Shown here one piece after another: positions 45,396 through 51,391 of a stretch of DNA of 51,391 nt. Within the stretch, counting starts at the first letter, position 1, and each line of letters begins with the position of its first letter. Under the pieces are notes generated by a model. It was given only the letters and a program-made list of their open reading frames with translations, made no database searches and was not told the DNA's origin. A program made the translations under genes and the position numbers. The stretch comes from an uncultured Prevotella sp. (lineage in GTDB: Bacteria > Bacteroidota > Bacteroidia > Bacteroidales > Bacteroidaceae), in NCBI GenBank assembly GCA_905233555.1, contig CAJODF010000009.1, positions 1-51,391 of the forward strand, written 5' to 3'.

Positions 45396-45403
45396 CAAAA
45401 GTA
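45396..45403 (-). promoter_or_regulatory. -7 box for the LolA-like/ABC-F/pepO unit
   Basis: TACTTTTG on the minus strand, 21 bases before the ATG at 45374. It is divergent from, and only about 22 bases away from, the tex -7 box. Confidence 0.6.
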
Positions 45404-45425
45404 CACATTTCTCACGGATTATTCG

Positions 45426-45433
45426 TATTTTTG
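45426..45433 (+). promoter_or_regulatory. -7 box before tex
   Basis: TATTTTTG matches TAnnTTTG and lies 21 bases before the ATG at 45455, supporting that ATG as the ancestral tex start even though it is now out of frame with the rest of the gene. Confidence 0.6.
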
Positions 45434-45482
45434 CAGCATAAATTAACGATTTGTATGGAAAAGAACATCTTTGCGAAACTGA

Positions 45483-47624
45483 TTGCAACTCAACCTACAG
45501 GAACGGGCTGTCGACAACACACTCGCCCTTCTCGACGAGGGCTGTACCATCCCCTTTATCTCCCGTTACAGGAAGGAACGCACAGGAGCCCTCGACGAGG
45601 TTCAGATTGCCGCCATCAGCAATCAGTACGAACGCTACAAGGAAATCCAGAAGCGTAAGGAGACGGTTGTCAAGACCATCACTGACCTCGATAAGATGAC
45701 ACCAGAACTGGAGAAACGCATCAATGACTGTTGGGACGCAACAGAACTCGAGGACATCTACCTGCCCTATAAGCCCAAGCGCCGTACACGAGCCCAAGTG
45801 GCCCGTGAACAGGGTTTGGAGCCACTTGCCATGATCCTCCTGCAACAGCGTGAGCGTGACCCCGAGCGTGCTGCAGAGAAATATGTGAAAGGCGATGTGA
45901 AAGATGCCGAGACTGCCATCAAGGGGGCTCAGGACATCATCGCCGAGATGGTCAGCGAGGACGAACGGAGCCGTCAGCAACTGCGAGGCGCCTTCCGTCG
46001 GCAGGCTGTCATATCTTCAAAGGTAGTAAAGGCAAAAGCCAACAGCGAGGAGGCCGCTAAGTATAGCGACTACTTCGACTGGTCCGAGCCCTTAAAGCGT
46101 TGTTCTTCCCATCGTCTTTTGGCCATGCGTCGAGGTGAGAACGAAGGCATCCTCCGTATCAGTATTTCTCCCGATGATGACGAATGCATCGAACGCCTCC
46201 AACACCATTATGTCTATGGCAACACGCCATGTGGCAAATTGGTGGCAGAAGCCGTCGAGGATGGTTACAAACGCTTGCTAAAACCCTCCATCGAGACGGA
46301 GTTTGCAGTCCTCAGCAAGGAAAAGGCCGATGAAGAGGCTATCCGTGTCTTTGCCGAGAACCTTCGCCAACTGCTTTTGGGTGCACCTTTAGGTCAGAAA
46401 CGTGTGATGGGTGTCGATCCTGGTTTCCGTACGGGATGTAAAGTCGTTTGTCTCGATGCTCAGGGTAATCTGCTCCACCACGAGGCCATCTTCCCCCACC
46501 CGCCTGTCAACAAACGGATGGAGGCAGCCATGAGCATCCAGAAGATGCTGAAGAAATACCAGATTGAAGCCATCTCCATCGGCAACGGCACCGCCAGTCG
46601 AGAGACCAACAATTTCATCAAAGACGTCCTCGCCGGACGCTATGACATCTCTTCCTCACGAGGCGAGGGAGAGATGCCACAAGTATTTACTGTATCTGAG
46701 GATGGTGCCTCAGTCTATTCCGCCTCAAAGATCGCCCGCGACGAGTTTCCTGATGAGGATGTCACCGTTCGCGGTGCCGTCTCGATTGGGCGTCGCCTGA
46801 TGGACCCCCTCGCCGAACTGGTGAAGATTGATCCCAAGAGCATCGGCGTGGGACAGTATCAGCACGATGTGGACCAGACGAAACTCAAAACCTCGCTCGA
46901 CCAGACCGTCGAGAGTTGCGTAAACAATGTGGGCGTCAACCTCAATACCGCCTCGCAGCATCTTCTGATGTACGTCAGCGGACTTGGCCCCACCCTCGCC
47001 AAGAACATTGTGGACTACCGCAAGGAGAATGGTGCCTTCACTTCTCGCGCCCAATTGAAAAAGGTACCTCGTTTGGGGCCCTCTGCCTTCCAACAGTGTG
47101 CTGGATTCCTTCGAATTCCAGGAGCCAAGAACCCACTCGACAACTCTGCCGTCCATCCGGAGAGTTACGCCATCGTGGAACAGATGGCAAAGGATCAGAA
47201 CTGCGCCGTCATCAACCTTATTAATAATAAGGAGAAGCGCGAGGCCATCGACATCAAGCAATATGTGACTGACGAAGTGGGTATCCCTACCCTCACGGAT
47301 ATCCTCAAAGAACTGGAAAAACCAGGCCGCGACCCACGCCAGCAGATAGAGGAGTTTGAGTTTGATCCACGTGTAAATACCGTCGATGACCTCATCGAAG
47401 GAATGGAACTGCCAGGCATTGTGACGAACATCACCAACTTCGGCGCCTTCGTCGATATCGGCGTCCATCAGGATGGTCTCGTGCATATCTCCCAGATGGC
47501 GAACCGTCGCATCGCCCATCCCACAGATGTGGTGAAACTCCACCAGCACATCCGTGTCCGCGTCATCGATGTGGATCGCCGTCGCAACCGTATCTCACTG
47601 AGTATGAAAGGTCTCAGCAGTTAG
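45483..47624 (+). CDS. tex: Tex-family RNA-binding protein, 5' end frameshifted
   Basis: Cytoplasmic transcription accessory protein: N-terminal helical part with NTLALLDEGCTIPFISRYRKE, YqgF-like RNase H fold with VMGVDPGFRTGCKVV, helix-hairpin-helix motifs (LGPTLAKNIVDYRKENG) and a C-terminal S1 domain (NFGAFVDIGVHQDGLVHISQM). The best family start is ATG 45455 (MEKNIFAKLIATQ), but its frame leaves the main frame after about 13 codons. Restoring five bases (a second ACTCA in ACTCAACTCAAC) would rejoin the two as IATQLNLQERAV. The main frame now opens with TTG 45483, directly after an in-frame TGA. A real slip, a sequencing error or TTG initiation are all possible. The 3' end overlaps the convergent C1 peptidase gene by 30 bases. 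Confidence 0.92.
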   Translation: MQLNLQERAVDNTLALLDEGCTIPFISRYRKERTGALDEVQIAAISNQYERYKEIQKRKETVVKTITDLDKMTPELEKRINDCWDATELEDIYLPYKPKRRTRAQVAREQGLEPLAMILLQQRERDPERAAEKYVKGDVKDAETAIKGAQDIIAEMVSEDERSRQQLRGAFRRQAVISSKVVKAKANSEEAAKYSDYFDWSEPLKRCSSHRLLAMRRGENEGILRISISPDDDECIERLQHHYVYGNTPCGKLVAEAVEDGYKRLLKPSIETEFAVLSKEKADEEAIRVFAENLRQLLLGAPLGQKRVMGVDPGFRTGCKVVCLDAQGNLLHHEAIFPHPPVNKRMEAAMSIQKMLKKYQIEAISIGNGTASRETNNFIKDVLAGRYDISSSRGEGEMPQVFTVSEDGASVYSASKIARDEFPDEDVTVRGAVSIGRRLMDPLAELVKIDPKSIGVGQYQHDVDQTKLKTSLDQTVESCVNNVGVNLNTASQHLLMYVSGLGPTLAKNIVDYRKENGAFTSRAQLKKVPRLGPSAFQQCAGFLRIPGAKNPLDNSAVHPESYAIVEQMAKDQNCAVINLINNKEKREAIDIKQYVTDEVGIPTLTDILKELEKPGRDPRQQIEEFEFDPRVNTVDDLIEGMELPGIVTNITNFGAFVDIGVHQDGLVHISQMANRRIAHPTDVVKLHQHIRVRVIDVDRRRNRISLSMKGLSS

Positions 47625-48674
47625 TGCGTGACGGTTCAGGAAGATATAGGTGGTATTCAGGGCAATGTACTTGTCACGCATATACCATATTCCATGATAA
47701 GTACCTGTATTGCCCCATGAGTTCTTGACCATATAATACTTACGTCCGTACTTATCGACGGCTTTGCCATAGATCAGCATCACATGATCGTAAGTGGCAT
47801 CCCACGAGTCGAAGCGCTGCTGGCGCAACTTCTGGGTAGGCTCCGTCTTCTCCTGAGCCAAACCCTGACGATCGAACCCATTGCCACTCACGTCACCACC
47901 CCAACACACATTATAACCTTTGTCGAGCGCTGTATCGATGATATTCATCAGCGTATCTATTGGCACGTTGTAACTCAAACGGGGACGCCACTTATAAGGC
48001 GCCTCTATGAAAAACGACGTATAGAAAGGATGATGCGTATAACTGGTGATGCTCACATAGTCATCGAAGTCCAGTCCCAGACTCTCTGCAAAACTCTTCG
48101 GCGTATATTCTCGACCCTCGTAGACGAACTTCTCAGGGCACTTGCCCAGATAAGCATCGAGGATGGCCTGATAACCTTCGAGCCACTGGCGCGAGAGTTT
48201 CTTCGCCTTATTCTTTGCCACAGCCTCGATATAGGGCGTGAGCACGCTGAAAAACTCCGTAAAGTTAGCCAATGAGTCGCCAGTCAACGAACCTGGTGCA
48301 GGCATCGCCTCCTCAGGACAGATGCCGTGCGTCTTCAACACCGCCAACACGTCATCAGCCGAGCCACCCTCAGAGAAACGGACGTCACCATGCATTCTGA
48401 CGTAGTAAATGGCCTCATCCACATAATTCTTATTCGCCACGAACATCTCGCAGAGATCGTACGTACGTCCCGTCTTTCGGAGAATCTCTCCCTCGAAGAA
48501 CCCCACCGTCGCAAAGTCCCAGCACGTACCACTACGGTTCTGATTCTTCACCGAAGTGATCGGATTCTCCTTGATGACAGTCATCCCCAACGAGTCCTGC
48601 TTCTCTTTCTGTGCCAGCACTTCAAGCGAAGCCAGCACCAGACATAAGCATACAAACCACTTCTTCATCGTCAT
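47595..48674 (-). CDS. Exported C1-family cysteine peptidase (bleomycin-hydrolase-like)
   Basis: Papain-fold aminopeptidase of the C1B group. I start at 48674 (MTMKKWFVCL, 359 residues) because this ATG overlaps the stop of the upstream 26-codon frame as TAATG; ATG 48668 is the alternative, and the longer frame to 48749 merely reads through that small gene. Signal peptide to about residue 21 (EVLAQ). The catalytic set is Gln45 and Cys51 in NQNRSGTCWDFA, His297 in ATYDHVMLIYG and Asn318 in VKNSWGN. Export sets it apart from cytoplasmic PepC. Its end overlaps the convergent tex gene. Confidence 0.9.
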   Translation of the reverse strand: MTMKKWFVCLCLVLASLEVLAQKEKQDSLGMTVIKENPITSVKNQNRSGTCWDFATVGFFEGEILRKTGRTYDLCEMFVANKNYVDEAIYYVRMHGDVRFSEGGSADDVLAVLKTHGICPEEAMPAPGSLTGDSLANFTEFFSVLTPYIEAVAKNKAKKLSRQWLEGYQAILDAYLGKCPEKFVYEGREYTPKSFAESLGLDFDDYVSITSYTHHPFYTSFFIEAPYKWRPRLSYNVPIDTLMNIIDTALDKGYNVCWGGDVSGNGFDRQGLAQEKTEPTQKLRQQRFDSWDATYDHVMLIYGKAVDKYGRKYYMVKNSWGNTGTYHGIWYMRDKYIALNTTYIFLNRHALTAETFHTQ

Positions 48675-48754
48675 TACCCATTCCGTTTGTTTACGTAGAT
48701 AATCACGCCAATAATAACCAATGCAACAACTGCAACAATGTGTAACCAATCCAT
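48674..48754 (-). CDS. 26-residue single-helix membrane peptide
   Basis: An ATG at 48754 opens 26 codons ending in TAA at 48674-48676. The product starts MDWLHIVAVV, is a nearly continuous hydrophobic helix (Ile/Val/Ala/Leu, about residues 4-20) and ends in a basic tail YVNKRNG, as expected for a small inner-membrane protein with its C-terminus in the cytoplasm. It lies 8 bases after the Nudix stop and overlaps the C1 peptidase ATG by one base (TAATG), which fits translational coupling. No homolog is known to me. Confidence 0.6.
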   Translation of the reverse strand: MDWLHIVAVVALVIIGVIIYVNKRNG

Positions 48755-48762
48755 ATACCTAA

Positions 48763-49143
48763 TTATTTAATCGTTTCAACCACAATTCTGTCAGCAGGCA
48801 ACCAATCGACGCTGTCCAAATGCTCCTTATTCAGCCACTTTGCCGCCTCGTGTTCTTTCAGCGTCAAGCCTCCACTCTCCACGTGACACCAAAAACAGTG
48901 CATCGTTAAATGGAATTTGGGATAGTCCCATTCCACCGTCTGCACCAACCTTTCTATCTCGATACGAGTTTCCAGTTCCTCCCATATCTCTCGTTTCAGT
49001 GCATCCTCAGGCGATTCATCAGGCTCCATCTTGCCTCCAGGAAACTCCCAGCCGTCCTTATAGTCTCCATATCCTCGCTGAGTAGCGAAAATGCGACCCT
49101 CACCATCGTGTATGATTGCTGCTACGACTTCTATCCGCTTCAT
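48763..49143 (-). CDS. Nudix hydrolase (MutT-like)
   Basis: Cytoplasmic hydrolase of nucleoside diphosphate-linked compounds, probably a nucleotide-pool sanitising (8-oxo-dGTP or CTP type) enzyme. Start at 49143 (MKRIEVVAAII, 126 residues); the frame opens 8 codons earlier, inside the promoter. The Nudix box is intact, from GGKMEPDES through REIWEELE. The W-FPGGK pattern and the late AAKWLNKEHLDSVDWLPAD match the MutT/YjhB-like group. First gene of a unit with the small peptide and C1 peptidase. Confidence 0.92.
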   Translation of the reverse strand: MKRIEVVAAIIHDGEGRIFATQRGYGDYKDGWEFPGGKMEPDESPEDALKREIWEELETRIEIERLVQTVEWDYPKFHLTMHCFWCHVESGGLTLKEHEAAKWLNKEHLDSVDWLPADRIVVETIK

Positions 49144-49164
49144 TCCCTTTACAGTTTGATGGCA

Positions 49165-49172
49165 CAAAAATA
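49165..49172 (-). promoter_or_regulatory. -7 box for the Nudix/peptide/C1 peptidase unit
   Basis: TATTTTTG on the minus strand, 21 bases before the ATG at 49143. Confidence 0.6.
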
Positions 49173-49212
49173 CTAATTATTTCTCAAACAGCAAAGGTTT
49201 TTATTGTTTTTA

Positions 49213-49752
49213 TTATTCTTCCGCCGCTTTCAAATACTCCCCCTCTTCCTCTATCTTCGGATAAGGCTTTCCGATAACGGCATGATCCTCCAACCAGATC
49301 TTATTCAGCGTATAGGCGAGAGACCTCAGCGTGTCTTCACGCTTAGCCGCCTTAAGTTCACATTCCCAGACAGTTATGCAATGCCACCCCATCTCCGCCA
49401 AACGTTTCTGCTCCTCGATATCCCGCTGCTGGTTCCTGCTAATCTTCGCCACCCAGAACTCTCGATTCGACTTCGGAATCTTACAACACTCCGAACTCTT
49501 AATTCTTAATTCTAAATTCTCAATTTGTGGCAACGCCACATTGTGTCCATGCCAGAAGCATCCATTCACGAAGATGCAAGTTCTGTATTTCTTCAACACC
49601 AAGTCCGGATGCCCAGGCAACCTCGGCGAATTCAGTCGATATCGGAATCCCCTTCTCCACAGCCCACGCCGCACAATCATCTCCCGCTTCGTATCCTTCG
49701 AATGGATCGCCGCCATATTCTTGTGCCGTTGTTCTGCCGAGAGTTTATCCAT
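49213..49752 (-). CDS. vsr: Vsr-type mismatch endonuclease with repeat insertion
   Basis: Very-short-patch repair endonuclease that nicks at T:G mismatches from deaminated 5-methylcytosine. Family motifs: MAAIHSKDTKREM, LPGHPDLVLKK with catalytic Asp50, and CIFVNGCFWHGH (Cys65, His68, His70), then NREFWVAKI and GWHCITVWECEL. The position of E. coli His64 is Asn here. Between GHN and CCKIPKSNREFW there are about 18 residues (with QIENLELRIKSSE) read from a 7-bp repeat tract, placing an insertion next to the expected zinc-site cysteine. No DNA methylase is adjacent. It starts 3 bases after the 64-residue acidic gene. 179 residues against the usual ~140-156. Confidence 0.9.
   Translation of the reverse strand: MDKLSAEQRHKNMAAIHSKDTKREMIVRRGLWRRGFRYRLNSPRLPGHPDLVLKKYRTCIFVNGCFWHGHNVALPQIENLELRIKSSECCKIPKSNREFWVAKISRNQQRDIEEQKRLAEMGWHCITVWECELKAAKREDTLRSLAYTLNKIWLEDHAVIGKPYPKIEEEGEYLKAAEE
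49499..49526 (-). repeat. 4 x 7-bp repeat tract inside vsr
   Basis: TTAATTC, TTAATTC, TAAATTC, TCAATTT (plus strand), translated on the minus strand as QIENLELRIK. Confidence 0.88.
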
Positions 49753-49755
49753 AGA

Positions 49756-49950
49756 TTATTCCATCTCGTCAGGACTATCATAGAACTCCTTTGCCGCCAG
49801 GGCCTCATCGTCATTGCTGAACGCAGAATCCTCTTCGAAAATGCCTTCAACTTCCTCTTCAATCTCCCGATCTTCCAATTCCTCCGTTACTACCTTTTCT
49901 TTCTCTGGTGCGAAAGAGCCGACCTTACCCGATTTAATCCGATGTCTCAT
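49756..49950 (-). CDS. Small acidic protein upstream of vsr
   Basis: A 64-residue protein with a basic start (MRHRIKSGKVGSF) and a very acidic remainder (EELEDREIEEEVEGIFEED). No family recognised. A -7 box lies 25 bases upstream of the ATG at 49950 and vsr follows after 3 bases, so both are probably on one transcript. The charge pattern suggests a partner-binding or nucleic-acid-mimic protein, which is speculation. Confidence 0.62.
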   Translation of the reverse strand: MRHRIKSGKVGSFAPEKEKVVTEELEDREIEEEVEGIFEEDSAFSNDDEALAAKEFYDSPDEME

Positions 49951-49975
49951 ACCTTATTATATATATATTATGGTA

Positions 49976-49983
49976 CAAAGATA
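49976..49983 (-). promoter_or_regulatory. -7 box for the acidic protein/vsr unit
   Basis: TATCTTTG on the minus strand, 25 bases before the ATG at 49950. No clear -33 element. Confidence 0.6.
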
Positions 49984-50219
49984 CTGTTTTTTTCTAAATT
50001 GACAATAGTATTTGCTTATTTATTGTTTATAAGATGAAGATTGCCCTGAAAAACGTTTCAAATTGCATATAACCACACAGACAGTTGGGTATAAGCGAAC
50101 AATCTTTGGGGTATAGACAAACGATAGAAAAGTGCCACCTTTCTCCCGATTTCCATTATAACCAACCCTTTTCCCCATTAACTCTTCCCCTTGTCAAACT
50201 TATTATTCCGACACTCCGC

Positions 50220-50251
50220 GGTTACACGGTTACAGATGTAACCATGTGACC
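50220..50251. repeat. 32-bp imperfect palindrome of GGTTACA half-sites
   Basis: Two GGTTACA-type half-sites (GGTTACAC, GGTTACAG) face two inverted ones (TGTAACC, TGTGACC); 13 of 16 positions pair. Same design as the element at 50339-50374. Confidence 0.85.
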
Positions 50252-50338
50252 AATAAGCACAGAAAAGAAAGGTAGTTGAATTGTAAATAACTATAAATCA
50301 CATTGTTATTTATGCACATAATGAAGAACTACCCCCGT

Positions 50339-50374
50339 ACGGTTACATGGTTACACCTGTAACCGTGTAACCGT
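50339..50374. repeat. 36-bp palindrome of GGTTACA half-sites
   Basis: ACGGTTAC at one end and GTAACCGT at the other, enclosing four GGTTACA-type half-sites in two inverted pairs; 14 of 16 core positions pair. It ends 26 bases beyond the stop of the 66-residue gene, so it could act as a terminator stem or as a protein-binding site. Confidence 0.88.
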
Positions 50375-50399
50375 TCCTTGTCAGACAGCCCCAAAAGAA

Positions 50400-50600
50400 C
50401 TAAACAGAGTCCTGTTTCACTGAAGCTTTAAGTTCTCCGTAAACTATTTCTATTATGCTTCTCTCCAAATCTCCATCAAGAGTAATATTAAGTTTCTCAT
50501 CTGCAATACTAGATATATTTAAAAAAGCCTCGCTGATAATGTGATTTATTTCTTCAACATCTTCATACTCTATCAGTTCTTGGATTTTATTTTTAGTCAT
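50400..50600 (-). CDS. Small acidic protein of unknown function (66 aa)
   Basis: MTKNKIQELIEYEDVEEINH begins a 66-residue, largely helical, acidic protein with no signal or membrane segment. I do not recognise it. It follows the zinc-ribbon gene by 5 bases in a minus-strand series of small genes in AT-rich DNA, a context often seen for immunity or accessory genes. Confidence 0.6.
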   Translation of the reverse strand: MTKNKIQELIEYEDVEEINHIISEAFLNISSIADEKLNITLDGDLERSIIEIVYGELKASVKQDSV

Positions 50601-50605
50601 TGTTC

Positions 50606-50980
50606 TTAATTGTTATATGTTAATTCATATAATACTTTTTGGGCCTCACTCAAGGTAAGATCATCAAAATTGTAAAATTCTTCATTCCCTTTATTCTTAA
50701 ACCAGACAATAGCCTCATAGTCATGAAAAACGCCGACTATGTGTTTATTGGGGGCCTTATTTAATCCTTGACTTTCTCCTATCACAATGTCACATTCAAG
50801 AGGATGCTCTTCATTAATGTGAACGGCACTTACCAATGCAGAAACTTTGTGTCTACAATCTTCAAACTCCACATCTTCATCATTGAAATCATACTCACAA
50901 TCATTACAATGATAATCATTCCCTACATTAATAATGGTGTTCTCAGCACCACAAAACGGACATATTTCTATCTTCTTCAT
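50606..50980 (-). CDS. Small zinc-ribbon protein (124 aa)
   Basis: The N-terminus carries a zinc ribbon (ICPFCGAE, then YHCNDCEYDF). The rest is a mixed alpha/beta domain with CDIVIGESQGLNK and HIVGVFHDYEAIVWF. No family recognised and no signal peptide. It lies 11 bases after the 89-residue gene and 5 bases before the 66-residue gene. Confidence 0.65.
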   Translation of the reverse strand: MKKIEICPFCGAENTIINVGNDYHCNDCEYDFNDEDVEFEDCRHKVSALVSAVHINEEHPLECDIVIGESQGLNKAPNKHIVGVFHDYEAIVWFKNKGNEEFYNFDDLTLSEAQKVLYELTYNN

Positions 50981-50991
50981 AGTCTTTTATA

Positions 50992-51261
50992 CTAAATACC
51001 CGTAAATGCTAATGGAACAAAGCACCAGTCATCAATGTATTCGGGTTTGCTATCAGCCTGAATACCATTCTGATGTAATAGTTCTAAATCACTTTCAACC
51101 ATTTGTCGAGTATATTCTTTTTCAAGGTAATCGTCACCATTATAATACACTGCATCAACATGATCCCGAATTAATTCGTATTCATTAGCGTCACACAATA
51201 AGTCCATCACAAAGATTTTGTCAGTTGTCTGACACCTTATTACAGTATAATTGGGATTCAT
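50992..51261 (-). CDS. Small protein of unknown function (89 aa)
   Basis: MNPNYTVIRCQTTDKIFVMD starts an 89-residue soluble, acidic protein. Its size and position directly after a larger upstream frame resemble an immunity-type gene, but nothing in the sequence proves this. It starts 9 bases after the stop of the partial gene at the window edge. Confidence 0.6.
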   Translation of the reverse strand: MNPNYTVIRCQTTDKIFVMDLLCDANEYELIRDHVDAVYYNGDDYLEKEYTRQMVESDLELLHQNGIQADSKPEYIDDWCFVPLAFTGI

Positions 51262-51270
51262 GCGATTTGC

Positions 51271-51390
51271 TTAATAACCAATTAGTAAGATTCCTTTCAG
51301 GGGTAGTTTCAGTCGATTTGAAATGTATAAAGTTTCAAGGAATGTCTTTACCTCTTTATAATCATGTCCGATAGTTTGTGTACCTCCGCT
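51271..51390 (-). CDS. Partial gene entering from the right edge (last 39 codons)
   Basis: On the minus strand the frame is open from 51390 to a TAA at 51271-51273, encoding a tail that begins SGGTQTIGHDYKEVKTFLE and ends LKGILLIGY. Too little is present to assign a family. Its spacing to the next gene (9 bases) fits an operon. Confidence 0.5.
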   Translation of the reverse strand, partial: SGGTQTIGHDYKEVKTFLETLYISNRLKLPLKGILLIGY

Positions 51391-51391
51391 G

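Larger units (their letters stand above)
49984..50399. other. AT-rich gene-free stretch with two palindromic elements
   Basis: About 416 bases with no open frame I can support. It contains two related large palindromes (50220-50251 and 50339-50374) about 90 bases apart and otherwise AT-rich sequence. It marks the boundary between the vsr unit and an accessory-looking cluster of small genes. Confidence 0.65.

Noticed and set aside
48675..48749. Upstream extension of the C1 peptidase to 48749
   Set aside because: The extra residues are an out-of-frame reading of the small membrane-peptide gene; the TAATG overlap at 48674 gives a better start and signal peptide.

Overview
The window looks like a chromosomal segment of a Prevotella/Segatella-type Bacteroidales. 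This rests on TAnnTTTG -7 promoter boxes (several with TTTG 19-21 bp upstream), few obvious Shine-Dalgarno sites, type III glutamine synthetase, DapL lysine synthesis, an Rnf complex led by an RseC-like protein, a GH10 xylanase with modules inserted in the barrel, and a TonB-dependent receptor. I see no rRNA, tRNA, CRISPR array, insertion sequence or phage.

Layout. 1-8.8 kb (+): end of pyruvate:ferredoxin oxidoreductase, secreted xylanase, then dapF-dapL-glnN. 8.8-14.3 kb (-): rseC-like, rnfB, C, D, G, E, A. 14.5-21 kb: a small acidic protein (+), then a minus-strand series smpB, metH, HAD phosphatase, GHL10 glycosidase-like protein, lipoprotein. 21-23.5 kb: a DMP19-like protein, an orphan family protein behind five 11-bp iterons, and a lipoprotein. 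23.5-28.1 kb (-): M28 peptidase, membrane protein, calycin-like lipoprotein and TonB receptor in one overlapping operon. 28.2-40.6 kb (-): a tightly packed series of zinc-ribbon protein, membrane Ser/Thr kinase, four-module AAA+ ATPase, FHA protein and PP2C phosphatase, followed by metA, a U32 protein and a membrane lipoprotein. 40.7-45.4 kb (-): LolA-like protein, ABC-F ATPase, M13 peptidase. 45.4-47.6 kb (+): tex, with a disturbed 5' end. 47.6-50 kb (-): Nudix, a 26-residue membrane peptide, C1 peptidase, then an acidic 64-residue protein and Vsr. 50-51.4 kb: an AT-rich accessory edge with two large palindromes and four small minus-strand genes, the last running off the window.

Two things stand out. 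First, the zinc-ribbon/kinase/AAA+/FHA/PP2C operon (31984-40586) looks like a complete phosphorylation-controlled AAA+ machine with no recognisable secretion or toxin genes beside it. Second, ten short tracts with a strict 7-bp period (TCACTTA, TTAATTC, TTCTCAT and relatives) are scattered from 17 to 49.5 kb. Some sit at gene junctions, where they supply stop and start codons. Others lie inside genes (GHL10 signal peptide, U32 protein, Vsr, a lipoprotein signal) and are translated. In the U32 gene a variant unit removes the stop codon that a perfect repeat would create. A separate 22-bp triple repeat is inserted in the ABC-F linker.

All functional calls come from reading motifs by eye; no database search was run.
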